A DNA stretch of 64,000 nucleotides from NCBI GenBank assembly GCA_024704765.1, contig JAKMXF010000346.1, forward strand, positions 130,015-194,014, read 5' to 3'. This document shows, in pieces, positions 44,632-57,144 of the stretch; within the stretch, counting starts at the first letter, position 1; each line of letters begins with the position of its first letter. The translations under genes and the position numbers were made by a program. The notes under the pieces are model-generated. The model worked only from the letters and a program-made list of their open reading frames with translations. It searched no databases and had not been told where the DNA came from. Origin of the DNA: Oopsacas minuta (taxonomy: Eukaryota > Porifera > Hexactinellida > Lyssacinosida > Leucopsacidae).

Positions 44632-46471
44632 GTACTTTCTTATAGCATATAGTATAATTTTGTGTTGTTTAGATAATTCTGATCTTTAAATGTGTTTTCC
44701 AACCTCTTAATCAGGTTCCTTCACATGCAATGTTCATTCCATGAAATTTCATCATAATCTGACGCCATTTGGCTGTTGCGAAATTACTATAATATATTTA
44801 CCTGTATTTTAACTCTTATTGAAAATTTCAAATTTCCTTGGCCTGCCCCAATTATGTTACTAAGTAATATTTTCGATTATGCCGAATTACTTCTCTGGTG
44901 CACTGTGTCCCTAAACCTCAATGATCTTTGCAAAAATGTGGCCAATGATTAGGTACGAAACCATGTATTTTTAATGTAGAATTCATTTGAAATATTTTGA
45001 CATCGATTCTAGGGAACTTGAATACAAATTTCACATCTTTATCCTATCATAAAATGCATTTTATCACTGGATCTATCAGATTTTGATGTTTAGAATGTAC
45101 TTTGTTTTATAAGTATCGACTGATGGAAAAAACGTCAGTAATTTTGGTTCTATTTGTAATGATATTTATTTTATAATTCTAGGGTTGTTGATTTATGAGT
45201 TCCCTAAGTGATGATAGATTACCGAGGAAAACTATGATGTTGTAATTTCGGTTATTATCCAGACGTATAAATACAGTATTGGTATTACTATTATGTAAAA
45301 CTAAATTGTTTCGATTTTCCGAAAGAGATCTATTTATGCTTCACCAACAAATACATGTTTTGATTGTTAAACAAGTGGAAATACCTTGTACAAGTAGATT
45401 TTTATATCGTAGAAATTCCTAGAATTTGATTTACCATACTCTAAAACCTAGAAAACTAAGTATCTACTTTACAATTTGAATGAATGTAGCGATTACATGA
45501 CTGTCATCTTCCTATTTCAAAATCTTGTATTGTATTATTACATGGTGATCATTAATTCGTAAGGTATGTTATTATGTATGTATTCTACCTAACTAACATA
45601 TGCGTGGAATGTAATTTATGGTCTCTTTCCTCAAATTTTGGTTTGCGACCTCAGGACTTCATTAGAGATCGGACATAATATATGTCCAACTTAGTCTAAT
45701 ACATTTACAGTTCTATTTCTAATAATCCAGACGATGAAATGATGTTTCTGTTAGAAATATGCAAAATTTCGAAGATTAGAAGGCCGCATTGGACGATCTC
45801 TTAAATTCTGTTATTATATTCTATCAAGGTCGAGGCCCCATATGTTTTTAAATAGATTCAGTTAGCTTAGTGGCGTCGAACAAGGTGGTACTCGATAGTT
45901 GAGGACTAATTTTAGGATAGAATGTGCCACATTCTTGCGTCGCTATGAAAATTATTGTCGAATGTATTCAAATGCAATGCTGGCGCCAGGGGGGACGTGG
46001 TTCCTGTAGGGCTACACCAGTTTCCGTCAGGGACACATTCGTCCTTCATCATTTAATGCATCCGCTCATTTTCATTGCTTATTACTACTTGCTGTTGCCT
46101 AAACTATAGCTATTAGTCAAATACCTAATTTGCTGAAAATTAATATTCATTGACTAAACCTCTATAATATTTCTATTCCATTATTCATGAGTTGTCAGCA
46201 TCTAGGCTTTATATTCATTTCTCCTATTCAATAATTTCCAACAATATTTCAGTGCAAGAAAATATCACCAATATATATATTCATATAACATAGTTGAGAC
46301 ATTCATATTTTCATTACACTTATTGTTCAGAACATTAAATTGTTCAACTCTGTTCCTCCTGCCAATGCAAACAGAACGATGGGATAAGACCTGAAGATGC
46401 AAGCAATAATATCGAAAAGTGACCGATTTCCATCAGATTGAGGTTGTCACATATGTTTCTCTAAGGATTTG

Positions 46472-46870
46472 TTTACTGGACGACCTTGGCTGGAATATTT
46501 CCAGGTCGCCGATTCTGCATTTTGTTATTGTTGTCGTGCTTATCAAACATGGGCAACTTTAGGACTTTTCATATTAGAAATCTACAATGAACAACTTCAA
46601 AGAACTGAAGGACTCGAAATGTCTGTCACTTACCTCTAGGCTTTCCAAAAACGGAAGCATTTTGCGAAAATTAGTATCTTAAGTAGGTAGGACATCCTTT
46701 ACTATCCCCAATTCTTAAGACAGTGGCACTCTTCATTTTAACTTGTAGCGTTCAAGACATTTGATTTTTGGACAGTGACATGGACGCGTTGGGCAAGGTT
46801 TTCACTGTGCTGCCCGAAACAGAGGAAATCCTTTGGAGATCCTGTCCTCTTATGCAGTAAACTTATTCTT
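46472..46870 (+). pseudogene. hAT (TTF zinc-finger type) transposase fragment
   Basis: One frame reads GRPWLEYFQVADSAFCYCCR followed by AYQTWATLGL. This is the TTF-type zinc finger of ZMYM1-like hAT proteins, with its WLEYxxxxDxxFCxxCR signature. About 150 bases further on, ARNRGNPLEILSSYAVN matches the NRGNFLELL block that follows in such proteins. The rest is lost. Confidence 0.6.
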
Positions 46871-47412
46871 CTTTCGAAATTCTGATGAACTAATACCGCT
46901 CAAAATGTTCATCACAACATTCCTAGTATTATTCTCACCCTGCTTACCAAGTCTGTATATCACCATATTCTACTTTCAAATATTTTCTCTACTCTGTGAT
47001 GAATCTAAGCATTGAAACAAAGATTAACAAATATCAGTCTTGAGATATGCTGACAATGGGGCTATGCATGAAGTTTTCTACAATTTTGTTCAATAACACA
47101 TTGAAAGCGATACTGAAAGCCATGGAAGTATACAGTTAATCTCATTTATTTCCACAATGTTATGATCTGGCAGCTGTGAAGTCGGAGAAAGAAAGGACTC
47201 CAGTCCTTCATGCTTGCTGTGCCCCAGAGGGTTATATTTCCACTGTTACGCTCATAGATAGACCAACTTATTTGTTCTGAGCTCTGAATTTTCAATTCGC
47301 AAAATTTTTTCCTTCTTCGATCAGTTCGCACATTTAATAAGTTATTCACAGCCATAGTATCACATGATCGAATCAGAGGATTTTTTAGAATTTTTATGGG
47401 AGGCTAACCAAT

Positions 47413-47675
47413 TTTCATGAATTAGAGGGAGTCAAAGTTTGGAGCTAAAGTGCATAACATAGTAATCATGTACTTTGCTACAAGTATCTCTTAAATACTA
47501 ACACATGATTGATAATATGGTCGTTAGCGATGAATTCTAATTAGTATATTATTGATAATCATACCACTTCATTCATTAATTTTTCTAATTTCCCAATAAT
47601 GAAAAATTAACAGTGAGATTGACCATAGCTCAGGAGAGCCATTTTGCCCCCCCTCTATTCATCTAGAAAAAACCC
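47413..47675. repeat. Short hAT-like repeat, copy 2 (longer)
   Basis: Same opening and closing blocks as 37660-37786, with about 150 additional bases in the middle, including a small AT-rich palindrome around 47500-47565. It ends TCTAGAAAAAACCCTG. Confidence 0.45.
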
Positions 47676-48499
47676 TGATCGAATTCGTTGTCCAAAACGC
47701 TCTGTTGTTCCCAAGAAGAGGCTTGGCATGCATTTATTGACTCTTTACGTAGCATCAATCCATGGTTCTCACAAAACCCTGACAGAATAGCTGCTGCAGA
47801 ATTCATTCTAGGATTCGCACGATTTTATTGTAAATCTGGTCCTTTTCCAAGATATACTCCATATGTCAAGCATGGCGGGAACTGCCTCCAGAACAACGAA
47901 ATAGACACGACCATATCGGTGGAACTCATTGCAGCTCTAAAGACCACTTTGCGAAAGTAGGCTCGTTTGAGCATTTTGGATCTCTGTTGTCCAATTAATT
48001 ACTTAGCACGACATTGCACCACCAATTAAGCGCTGAGTAGGAAATGTAGAGAGGCTTCTAATCACCATATATGGGCTAAAGACGATTAGGTCAAGCTTAT
48101 GACCAAGTTGTTGAGAGTTTGTGTCAGAGCTGGAAATTCGTTTTGATAACGAATAATCGTGTATTTTTAAAGCCATGACTGCCATGAACCCATTGTCAAA
48201 GTTTTTTAAAGTATTGAAATAATGATGTCTTTTATAGAACACTACGTAATTATTCAGGAATTGTTAAGAAGTAAATTTCAGCTCTTCAAAGGGGCTATAC
48301 AACATTACCAAAACCAGAGTGTTAGTCTATTCTCGCTGTTTACTATTTGTATGCCCTCAGCCAGGGGCGGTCGTAGGATTTGACTAGCCCGGCCCAAAGG
48401 CAGAGCTATGAGAAACAACCTAGGTCATGTTTTTACTGTGCCAAATATCACTATTCCATAGAATAATAGCTCAGTTCTAAATTGTTGGCTCAGTATCTG

Positions 48500-48900
48500 C
48501 GGGATCTATATTATTTAATCTCAATTAATGTCTGGTTGTTTGTTTGTTTTCTTGTCAAGGAATGGATTTACGGTATGCAATTATAAAATTGTCGCATAAC
48601 TATGTATTTATCGTTTTTTCAAGGAAGTATATACGTAGAATTCAATAAAACTTCATCAAATATATCGAACATGCTGAATCCGATTTTCACAATTTGGATT
48701 ATACATATATAAATTTATTGTTGGTTTTACGAAAATATAGTAAGCTAATTAGCTAAATCTCAAAATATACGTGCAGGCTTACTCCAAATGGCTGCACAGG
48801 GGTAAGTAAGTACGCTGAATCCGAATTTGGAGAATAATGGATAACTCGAGGCGCAATACGCCGAGTTCATCGCGAAGCGACGAGCCAAAGGCTCGTATTT
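48500..48900 (-). repeat. Copy of the GC-hairpin dispersed repeat, reversed
   Basis: On the minus strand it opens with TACGAGCCTTTGGCTCGTCG and a GCGCCTCGAG block, runs through a body with AGTTTTATTGAATTC, and ends in a CAAGAAAACAAACAAACAAC tail. The first 60 bases are almost the same as those at 21380-21440. Confidence 0.55.
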
Positions 48901-49672
48901 ATAATGTTTTCGCTCTACATTTCTCACCATAAGAGATTACACCAGCCAAATTTGGCATGTGTACTTCTAATGACAGCTAGCTGTGCGCCTGAGCTTTCAA
49001 AGATGTCTAATATATACGTTTTCATACCTTTGGACCTCTATAATTTAGCCCAATCAAATTGTAGGGTTTTGCAGTTGGGCGTAAATGCATAAACTTAGTT
49101 CTGGTAGATATCCGTGTAGTCCATCTCGCCATATTAGCACCGTAATGTATTTGTATTGCATGAAGACAGCAATTCTATTGTTCAATACTTTTTATTTTGT
49201 GTGTATACATAATACACTTATTTACCATATGATTAATCATATTATCACACATTTAGGAAATATTTCAATATTGTCTTAGAAATTAACTTCCGCCGGATAT
49301 TAGGGGTTAACAATGACGTAGAATTCGATTCCAAACTTCCAAACGGAACTATAACTACATTCACCGCACCATCCACTTATTGAGGTTCTACTTAAGATAA
49401 TATAATCCGAGTATAAGGAATAATTAAAAAGATGAGAGGGGACTAAATATTTTAGTTAGCAGAGCATAGAATGAGACACTGACCATTGACCACTCTCTTC
49501 GTTTTATCTCTCAGGAATTATTGGACCTTGGAACACTGAAGCATGTTGATTTTCTTCGGCAAAGATCAGCTGAGATTTGGAGAGCGAAGCCTAGAGACTG
49601 AATCTACCTCTGACCTGGTATTATGGAGGAAAGACCTTAGATGCAACGAATTTTAGTCAATTCTTCAATATA

Positions 49673-50587
49673 CAGCCAAGGGACAAAAGTATTCGACCAC
49701 ACAAATATATTGTCATAAATTGTATACTCTTTCCCGCTCCTATATATTGTGTAGTCTATATTCGTAGCTGCAATCTAGTAATTTGCATAGAATAACATAT
49801 GTTTTTCAAGAATTTCAAATAAATATTTTCGATTTACACTTTTTGAAGGTGTTATTTATTAATAAACATTAGATAATTATTGATGGTCAAAATATGTGGT
49901 AATTCAAAACCTATTAAGAATCTATAATTTCTGACTTGATATTTGAATTCTACGTAGGCGAGTTACCCCAGATTACAATTTTCAATGGGATTGGACAATT
50001 TTTGCCAAAGTTATAGAAGAATTTCAATTTGTGCCATTTGTGCCACCTTTTGTCCAAGGTGGCACAAGTGGCCGCTACGAAGAGGTTATTTTGTAATTCA
50101 AGGGTTAACATAGTCATATCATTCGAAGATATTACTTTGACTTATTCTTCCTAACCCTAGTTGATTTCCTTGTGGTGGCGCTTTATCCTGCTACTTGTGC
50201 CGCCTTGGGAAAAGGTGGCACAAATGGCACAAATTGAAATTCTTCTATAACTTTGGCAAAAATTGTCCAATCCCATTGAAAATTGTAATCTGGGGTAACT
50301 CGCCTACGTGGAATTCAAATATCAAGTCAGAAATTATAGATTCTTAATAGGTTTTGAATTACCACATATTTTGACCATCAATAATTATCTAATGTTTATT
50401 AATAATTAACACCTTCAAAAAGTGTAAATCGAAAATATTTTTTGAAATTATTGAGAAACATATGTTATTCTATGCAAATTACTAGATTGCAGCTACGAAT
50501 ATAGACTACACAATATATAGGAGCGGGAAAGAGTACACAATTTATGATAATATATTTGTGTGGTCGAATACTTTTGTCCCCTGACTG
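49673..50587. mobile_element. Fold-back Tc1-type MITE with ~405-bp arms
   Basis: The two arms (49673 to about 50076, and about 50193 to 50587) are near-perfect reverse complements. The ends read CAGCCAAGGGACAAAAGTAT and, inward from the right, CAGTCAGGGGACAAAAGTAT. TA lies at 49671-49672 and 50588-50589. The spacer is about 115 bases. Ends of the CAGxxxGGGACAAAAGTATT type occur in Tc1-like elements, so a Tc1 transposase probably mobilised it. It stops 13 bases before element B. Confidence 0.9.
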
Positions 50588-50600
50588 TACATTAACTATG

Positions 50601-52897
50601 ACACAACTCAACAGGATTTCTCATCAGAGATACATACATTTATCTTAGCATACTTTCGAATGCTGAACTGAATCTGCGATCAGAATTTCTCTAGCACGTC
50701 TAGTTATTCTGAAATCCAATATCCATTTTTTCAATAGTATGGTATTACCTAGTTACTAAATTGCTATATGAGCATGCCTATTTTGATTCAATTATCTGGA
50801 ATATAAATGACTTTACTTATTTGAATTCAAGCAAATCAAATCAAATTATAAACATGCATCGTAATTGTAGAACTCATCCCGACAATTTCTGTTACGTTTG
50901 TGGTCTTTTTTGCGTAAAATCACAAAGACGACCAATCACGAATCAATTAAAGAACTTATACAAATTGTACTTCGAATGTCCACTTGGTGACCAAGACAAG
51001 TCGTGGGCACCACATGTTATATGCACTTCTTGTCAAGTGGACTACGTGATTGGTTGAACAAAAGGAAAGTTTCAATGCCATTTGCAATACCCATGGTCTG
51101 GAGGGAACAGAAAAATCACCTTGATGATTGTTACTTTTGCCCTATCGACATTACAGGATTCTCAGCCAAGAATAAGCACGCTCTTGTTCACCCAGACTTG
51201 GATTCTGCTCGCAGGCCAATTCCACACGACATCTCATTACCAATCCCAATTCCCAAGCCACAGCAAATTAAAATTGGGTCTGATATGGTGGAAGATGTTC
51301 ATGCAGATTCTACAGATGCTAATTATGTTCCGGAAGATGAATTACTAGAGCCACAAACATTTACACAGGGAGAATTGAATGACCTGGTCAGGGATCTAGA
51401 CTTATCTAAAGACAAAGATGAACTCCTTGCATCCAGGCTCAAACAGAAAAACCTACTCGACAAAGATGTCCTAGTATCCCACAATCGCAAGCGAAATTTC
51501 GATCTCGCTCAATACTACACCACTGATGGTCCACTGTGCAATTGTAATGATATCGAAGGACTCTATGCAAACGTATTACAAGAACATTCTACCTCTGATT
51601 GGCGCCTTTTCATCGACTCGTCAAAACGCAGTTTGAAAGTTGTTCTGGTGCATAACGGAAATCTAAAGCCTGGCGTTCCAATTGCTCACTCCGTCTATCT
51701 CAGAGAAACCTTCGTCAATTTGCAGGAAGTTTTGGAGGCAATACAATATAGAACACATATATGGAATATCTGCGGTGATCTTAAGATAATCGGGCTATTG
51801 ATGGGCTTGCAACAAGGTTTTACAAAGTATTGTTGTTTCCTATGTCTATGGGACAGCCGAGCAACTGGTGAACATTATAAAAAATGTGATTGGCCGAAGA
51901 GAACCTATGAAGTGGGGAAAACCAATTTACAGCATTCGCCATTGGTAGACCCAAACAAAGTTTTCTTACCCTCACTTCATATTAAACTTGGATTAATGAA
52001 AACATTCGTTAAACAATGGGCAAAACAAATTCAGCAGGATTTCTGCATTTGGTTGGCAAATTTCCGAAACTAAGCGAGGCAAAGTTAAAAGAGGGAGTAT
52101 TTGTAGGACCACAAATCAGACAAGTATTCAGAGATCCAGATTTCGAGAAGACATTATCCGAATTAGAAATGTGTGCTTGGAATTCATTCAAATGGGTTTG
52201 TGAAAACCTTTTGGCTAACAAGAAGTCGTCCAACTACAGAGAAGGAGTGGAAACCTTGCTTAACGCATACGAGAAGATGGGCTGTCTCATGTCGCTAAAA
52301 CTTCACTTCTTGCGCTCTCACCTTGATTTTTCCCTGAGAACCTTGGTGCTGTAAGTGATGAACCCCTAGGGTGAGAGATTCCACCAAGACATACAGGAGA
52401 TGGGAACCCGATACAAAGGTTTCAGGAATGAGGGCATGATGTCCGATCACTGTTGGAGGCTCTTCAGAGATAATCCCAACAAGATATATAAATAGAAGTC
52501 ATACTCTCAACACTTTTAATTTAGTTAGCTACCTTTATACTTCTAGATGGATGTGTATTTCCCCTTAGTTTGTGAGTAGTTGATACATGCATGAATGTGA
52601 ATAATTATATGTAAGAGCTAGGATAATAACTGATATTACTTTGGCATTAATCTAAAACATCGAAACATTGATTTATTTCAGATGGCTATCATGTAAGAAG
52701 ACAAAAAGACAGCCACTACCATAAAATAACAGGAAAAATTTAGGAAATACATAAAAATCGTTGACTTGTAGATGGAAAAACCTGGACGTGCCGGAAAGAA
52801 TCTGAAAGCAGATTTGAATTCAGCGTATAAAACTAGCTTAGAAAATGTCAATCTAATACTTGATGAGAAAATGAAGTTAAATTTTGTTGACCTGTGT
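50601..52897 (+). mobile_element. Element B: uncharacterised family, inverted partner of element A
   Basis: Starts ACACAACTCAACAGGATTTC; read inward from the right end it starts ACACAGGTCAACAAAATTTA. Homology to element A covers exactly this span. Flanks differ from those of A on both sides, so the copy arose by movement of a unit and not by a large duplication. No target duplication was found. Length 2297 bp. Confidence 0.8.
50854..52495 (+). pseudogene. Uncharacterised DSSKRSLK-family protein, copy B
   Basis: From MHRNCRTHPDNFCYVCG the blocks follow the order in copies A and C. The long central frame 51003-52073 holds the CYFC finger, an acidic linker, FIDSSKRSLK, CGDLK, the CxxC of CFLCLWDSRA, and HIKLGLMK. 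Frame changes near 51040, 52015 and 52332 (five T where six would restore DFFPEN), plus a disrupted junction before GERFHQDI near 52370, make it a pseudogene. The terminal part GERFHQDIQEMGTRYKGFRN, then CWRLFRDNPNK, ends at TAG 52493. Unlike copy A it keeps the G at the NYVPEDEL position. Predicted role: none now; ancestral role probably transposition (inference). Confidence 0.72.
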
Positions 52898-53584
52898 AAT
52901 TAATTTCATGAATTATAACTCGGCTTCTGATGGATTTTGGATAAGTGTTTTTGGTCACTAATGGATTGTATTTGTAAAGGGCTTTAATTTCTGATATTTT
53001 TTGTTATTTGATGCTACCCATTGGGTAAATACTTATGGATTACACTTCTTTTTTGCGAAAAGTTTGATTTGAATGCAACTGAATTAGTTAGCCTAAATTT
53101 TTAACAATACAATGCCGGAATTTAATACTTTCCAATCCAAAATTTCGTGCAATTCCACTTGGTTCTACAGCAGAAACTGATACAGCAGAGAATAATATTA
53201 CATTACTGCTAAATTTGCTACTTTTATCTCAAAGTGCACATGGCGGATGTTTTCGAACCTTATTGCTGGAATAAATGCAGTAACTGGGTGCATCCCCTCA
53301 TTTTGGCCCCAAGATGTTTGCTGATATTGATTAATTTTTCTAGCTAGTTTATGAAGAAGAGTGTGAATTCAGAAACTGTTTATTGGAAGGCTATAGTGAC
53401 TCTGAACGTTTAGTAGCATATAATTGTGATTCTTGTAAAGTAGTTGTGATGTCTGTTTCTGATAATTTGTTGAGGCAATTACTATGCGGATTGATTCCCT
53501 CCTAACTAATCTACTTTATTTTTGTCTATTTTGTATGCCATCCCTCGAAAATAATACAAGGGTTATTTACTGCTCTTAAACCAA

Positions 53585-54925
53585 CGAGTGTGAAGTTAGC
53601 GCAAGATTTTCCTGAGCACACTTCAGTTGCAAATATGAAGCATTTCTCGTTTTTGGATTTTCATTTCAATTGGAGAACAAGTAGAAGGCATAGGGACGTT
53701 TATGAATATTAATACTCTTTTGAATTTTCGAATTTATTTTGCATTTTTTTGAGCATTACAAAATAATTCTTTTTCACATTTTTTTCGAAATCAAAATTTC
53801 AATTATCTGAACCTGTTTCAGAACATTGGACGTTTGTTATGTCAACATTTTGCAACATTTTGTTAACATTCCTGTCAGGTTTTCCAAGCTTTCACATTTT
53901 TTATGTTCACATACTACTATTTTTCATATACTTAGTTTTATTTAAATTTAATATGCAGAACAAGTAGAAGGCAGAAGGACGTTTATGAATATATGAAATA
54001 ATTTTGAATTTTGAAGATTATTTTGTAATATTTTTTATCATCATAAAGAACTTTTTCTGAACACTTTTCGAAATTCAAATTGCAACTATCTGAGTATGAT
54101 CACGAACTATGGGCGTTTGTTATTGAAAATTTTTGAATTGGTTGGCTTTCCTGTGTCCTGAGTGTAAGATACACACTCAAGAGATGTCTTCCTTATGTAA
54201 CTTAATACAATTGTTTGAATTTGATATTTATGTCACATCATGTTCTAACACTCCAAACTAGTTAGATTTAGGCGTTACGAACATTCCCTATGACAATTTT
54301 GTTTGATATAACCCTCGCAATTCATCAATATCATAAATTATATTCTACTTCAATGTAACAAATACATCTTTTCAAATTCTTACTGCTCAACAGAAAGGAA
54401 GAGTCAATGGAAAAAAAGTACCTACTTGTACATATACTTTCATTGACTTTTCTTTATCTGCTGAGCAGTAATAATTTGAAACGATTTATGTTGTTCCAGT
54501 GAAGCAGAATATAATTTGTGATATTTATGAGTTGTGAGGGTTATATACAATCAAAATTTGCACAGGGAATGTTGGTATCGCCTAAATCTAAGTAGTTTGG
54601 AATGTTAGAGAGCATCTTACACTCACGACACAGGAAAGTCAACAAATTCAAATTTTTGGCATAACAAACGTCTAATGTTCTGAATAATGTCCAGATAGTT
54701 GAAATTTGAACTTCCAAAAAAGTGATAAGAAAGATTGTTTTTTGTGATGGTTATAATATTGTATAATTGTTTTTTTCAAAATTCAAAATCTTTTTTTAAT
54801 ATTCATAACATCCCTATGCCTTCTACTTGTTCTCCAATTTTTTTCCAAATCCAACCACAAGAAGTGCATCAAATTTACAACTGAAGTTTGCTCAGTAAAA
54901 TCTTGCGCTAACTTCACACAAGTCT
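53585..54925. mobile_element. Long fold-back element with partial internal duplication
   Basis: The outer ends are GTGTGAAGTTAGCGCAAGAT and its reverse complement. Moving inward, matched blocks are GGAGAACAAGTAGAAGGCAT against TGCCTTCTACTTGTTCTCC, GGCTTTCCTGTGTCCTGAGT against CACGACACAGGAAAG, ATATAACCCTCGCAATTCAT against ATGAGTTGTGAGGGTTATAT, and TTACTGCTCAACAGAAAG against CTGCTGAGCAGTAA. The centre lies near 54435. The left arm contains a second, direct copy of the CAAGTAGAAGGCA...GGACGTTTATGAAT block (53675 and 53960). No gene inside. Confidence 0.75.
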
Positions 54926-54987
54926 CAAACCAAGCTACATGCAGCTTCTCCATTACAAATTATTTCTTTGATAGAAACTCTCAGCTA

Positions 54988-56295
54988 CAGGGTGGCTGCT
55001 AAGTTCTGATGCAAATAATTTTCTCCATTATATTTTTACAACTTGGAATATAATGTTAATATTGCATATACGACTATTTACTACTGTTATGATTCAATTA
55101 CTAAAATAGTTATTCTATATATCCTCCTTTTTTGGAAATTACAGCCTTGAGTCTGGTAGGGAAACTTTCCACTGCAGCAGGCACGGTTTCCGGGGTATTT
55201 TCTCCATTCGCGACATAAAGACTTTTCAGGGACTTTATAGTGCTGTGTGAAACCGAACAAGCCCTATTCTCCAAGATGGACCAAAGAGAATAGTCAATTG
55301 GATTTCTGTCAGGACTACATGGAGGCCCTTCTTCCTTTCGGATAAAATCGGGGATTTTGCCCTCTAACCAGTCCTGTGTGGTAATCGCCGTAGGAGCAGG
55401 AGCACCATCTTGTTGTAAAACAAATGGCTGTCCGGAAAGCATTGTCTGACTCAGGTCTTTACAACAGTCTCTAGGATCAAGTCCTTGTAGGTTTTCGCGT
55501 TGATTTTCACTCCAGCAGGTACGAAAATCAATGGCGTGCGGCCAACAGCAGAGACACCAGCCCAAATCATCACTGAGAGAGGTTTCATTTTCCGACTGAT
55601 GTACCTAAACTTATCGGGGATCTCTGAGATAGCTGTAGAGATCACACGATCATTTTGAACATTCGTAGCCTCAGCTATTGTGAAAATCATTTCATATGTA
55701 AAGATGATATTTTCGAGTGCGCCGGTAGCGTGTCTTGCAAGTAATGCCTTGCTTCACAACAATCGTTTTGTCTTGACTAACTCTGAGAGGAAGTGTACTT
55801 TCTTTCTTTTAAAACAATGCATTTTCAAGTCATTGTGTACCACTTTTTGGACAGTTTGACGTGCAACTTTCAACTCCTTGCCCATTTTTCTCATGGATAA
55901 CCATGGATTTCGCCGCCATCCGTTCTCTCACCCTCTTCTTGAGGTCTGCGGTTCTCACAGAACAAGGACAACCAGATTTTGGTTTGTCGTTCGTGTCCCC
56001 AGTTCATTGTAACGTTTTATTATCCTGTAGATGAATGCTCTCCGTCCTTTAGCAATATTTAACATGTTTAAAATCTCAGGAGGGTTTTTCCCGCCTTGTA
56101 TAATTCAATAATTACTGAACTCTCATGACTCATGGTCAATAGTATAAATTTTTGTGAAAGATTTAGGTTAAATCGAATTTGAATGCATTAAGAAGGTTAT
56201 ATGAAAAGTCCTAGATAGTCAAAATACTGTAAATGCATTACGATCAAGGTTATATTGGAATTGAATTTTGGTATCAGAACTTATCAGCCACACTG
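54988..56295 (-). mobile_element. maT (DD37D-type) transposon
   Basis: Ends CAGGGTGGCTGCTAAGTTCT and, inward from the right, CAGTGTGGCTGATAAGTTCT. Both are followed by GAT. TA duplications lie at 54986-54987 and 56296-56297. Length 1308 bp. Confidence 0.88.
55110..56133 (-). pseudogene. maT-type transposase, broken, first catalytic Asp lost
   Basis: Clear homologue of the transposase at 26855-27883: MSHESSVIIELYKAG start, SMRKMGKELKVARQTVQK helix-turn-helix, MKPLSVMIWAGVSAVGRTPL, LQQDGAPAPTAITTQDWL and a GGYIE end at 55110. The first catalytic motif (FSDEKIFT in the other copy) reads FTYEMIFT here, so the Asp is Tyr. The third region reads CSPDRNPIDYSLW. Frame changes near 55990, 55930, 55740 and 55470. 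Confidence 0.83.
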
Positions 56296-57144
56296 TAAAT
56301 ATTTGTGAAATTAACAATAATAAACCATGTTTTTCTACATGTATATTCTGTGTGATCATGTTTACTTCGATACATGAAAATTGTATTTGTATATTATCTT
56401 AATGGGTGAAACTATTATGATAGTTCCATGCCGTTATCATAATTCTCAAGCTAGTTCTTAACATGAAATTTCCTTGCTATACCTCCTTAACTTATATAGG
56501 TTCTACTGTACCCAAACGTTCTTTTTCTATTACAAAACTGTGGTTGGGTGGAGCTTCATTCATTGCTACGCCTAACCTGCTACCAAATATTTGTGTATAT
56601 ATCTGAGCGTTTAGTACTAGATTTCAATTTTAGTATAATCATTGTAACTTTTCATGATGTGTATATTTGTATGCAAGACTGTGTGAAATTGTGATGTCAG
56701 GAATTGGATCATATTAAAGTTGCTCTACAAATCAAATTTGAATAATCAAAACATCAATATTCACTGAGCAGTCTCGAATTTATGTGAATTCGATTAGCCA
56801 AAAGGTGACAATTTATCTATCTTTGCGTACAAAGGTATGCGTTTTATCCAAGCCTCTGACATGCCTGCACTAGCATATCCATATAGCCCAGGGTTGAAAA
56901 AGAATGAAAATTTGTAGTCTCCTGCTTATGCTTGAAATTTCGTTTGATCGAATTTGTCAATTGTAATCCGTAACAGGGACTCAAATCTTATACTTTTATC
57001 TGTTGATATTTATGTCATCAATCATATTTTTTATTTCTAATCATTTTATTTGGTGTAAATATCACTCACTGGCTACACTTCCATGCTGTTTGCTAGAAAT
57101 CCTTTCTTTTTGTTTGCCATTCTAAATATCTTCTCTTTATTTAG

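Larger units (their letters stand above)
44632..57144 (+). other. EIF2B4: EIF2B4 intron 2 (12.5 kb)
   Basis: Starts GTACTT and ends TCTCTTTATTTAG. It contains a hAT fragment, a dispersed repeat, two long fold-back elements, element B and a maT. Stretches 44690-46470, 47680-48500, 48900-49670, 52900-53580 and 56300-57140 show nothing recognisable beyond AT-rich sequence. Confidence 0.85.

Noticed and set aside
44632-44689. Continuation of the open frame past EIF2B4 exon 2
   Set aside because: The donor AG|GTACTT and exact phase join to exon 3 show that these codons are intronic.
47146-47355. Basic 69-codon open frame on the minus strand
   Set aside because: No motif, no supporting neighbours; probably chance.
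47688-47960. 90-codon open frame reading EEAWHAFIDSLRSINPWF
   Set aside because: Looks protein-like but I recognise no family and no splice context fits; it begins without ATG.
48364-48400. CAGGGGCGG sequence resembling a hAT terminus
   Set aside because: Only one end found and no matching duplication; not called as an element.
57083-57144. ATG 57083 as a separate gene start before EIF2B4 exon 3
   Set aside because: Hydrophobic leader-like codons precede a perfect TTTATTTAG acceptor; the homologous protein starts only after it.
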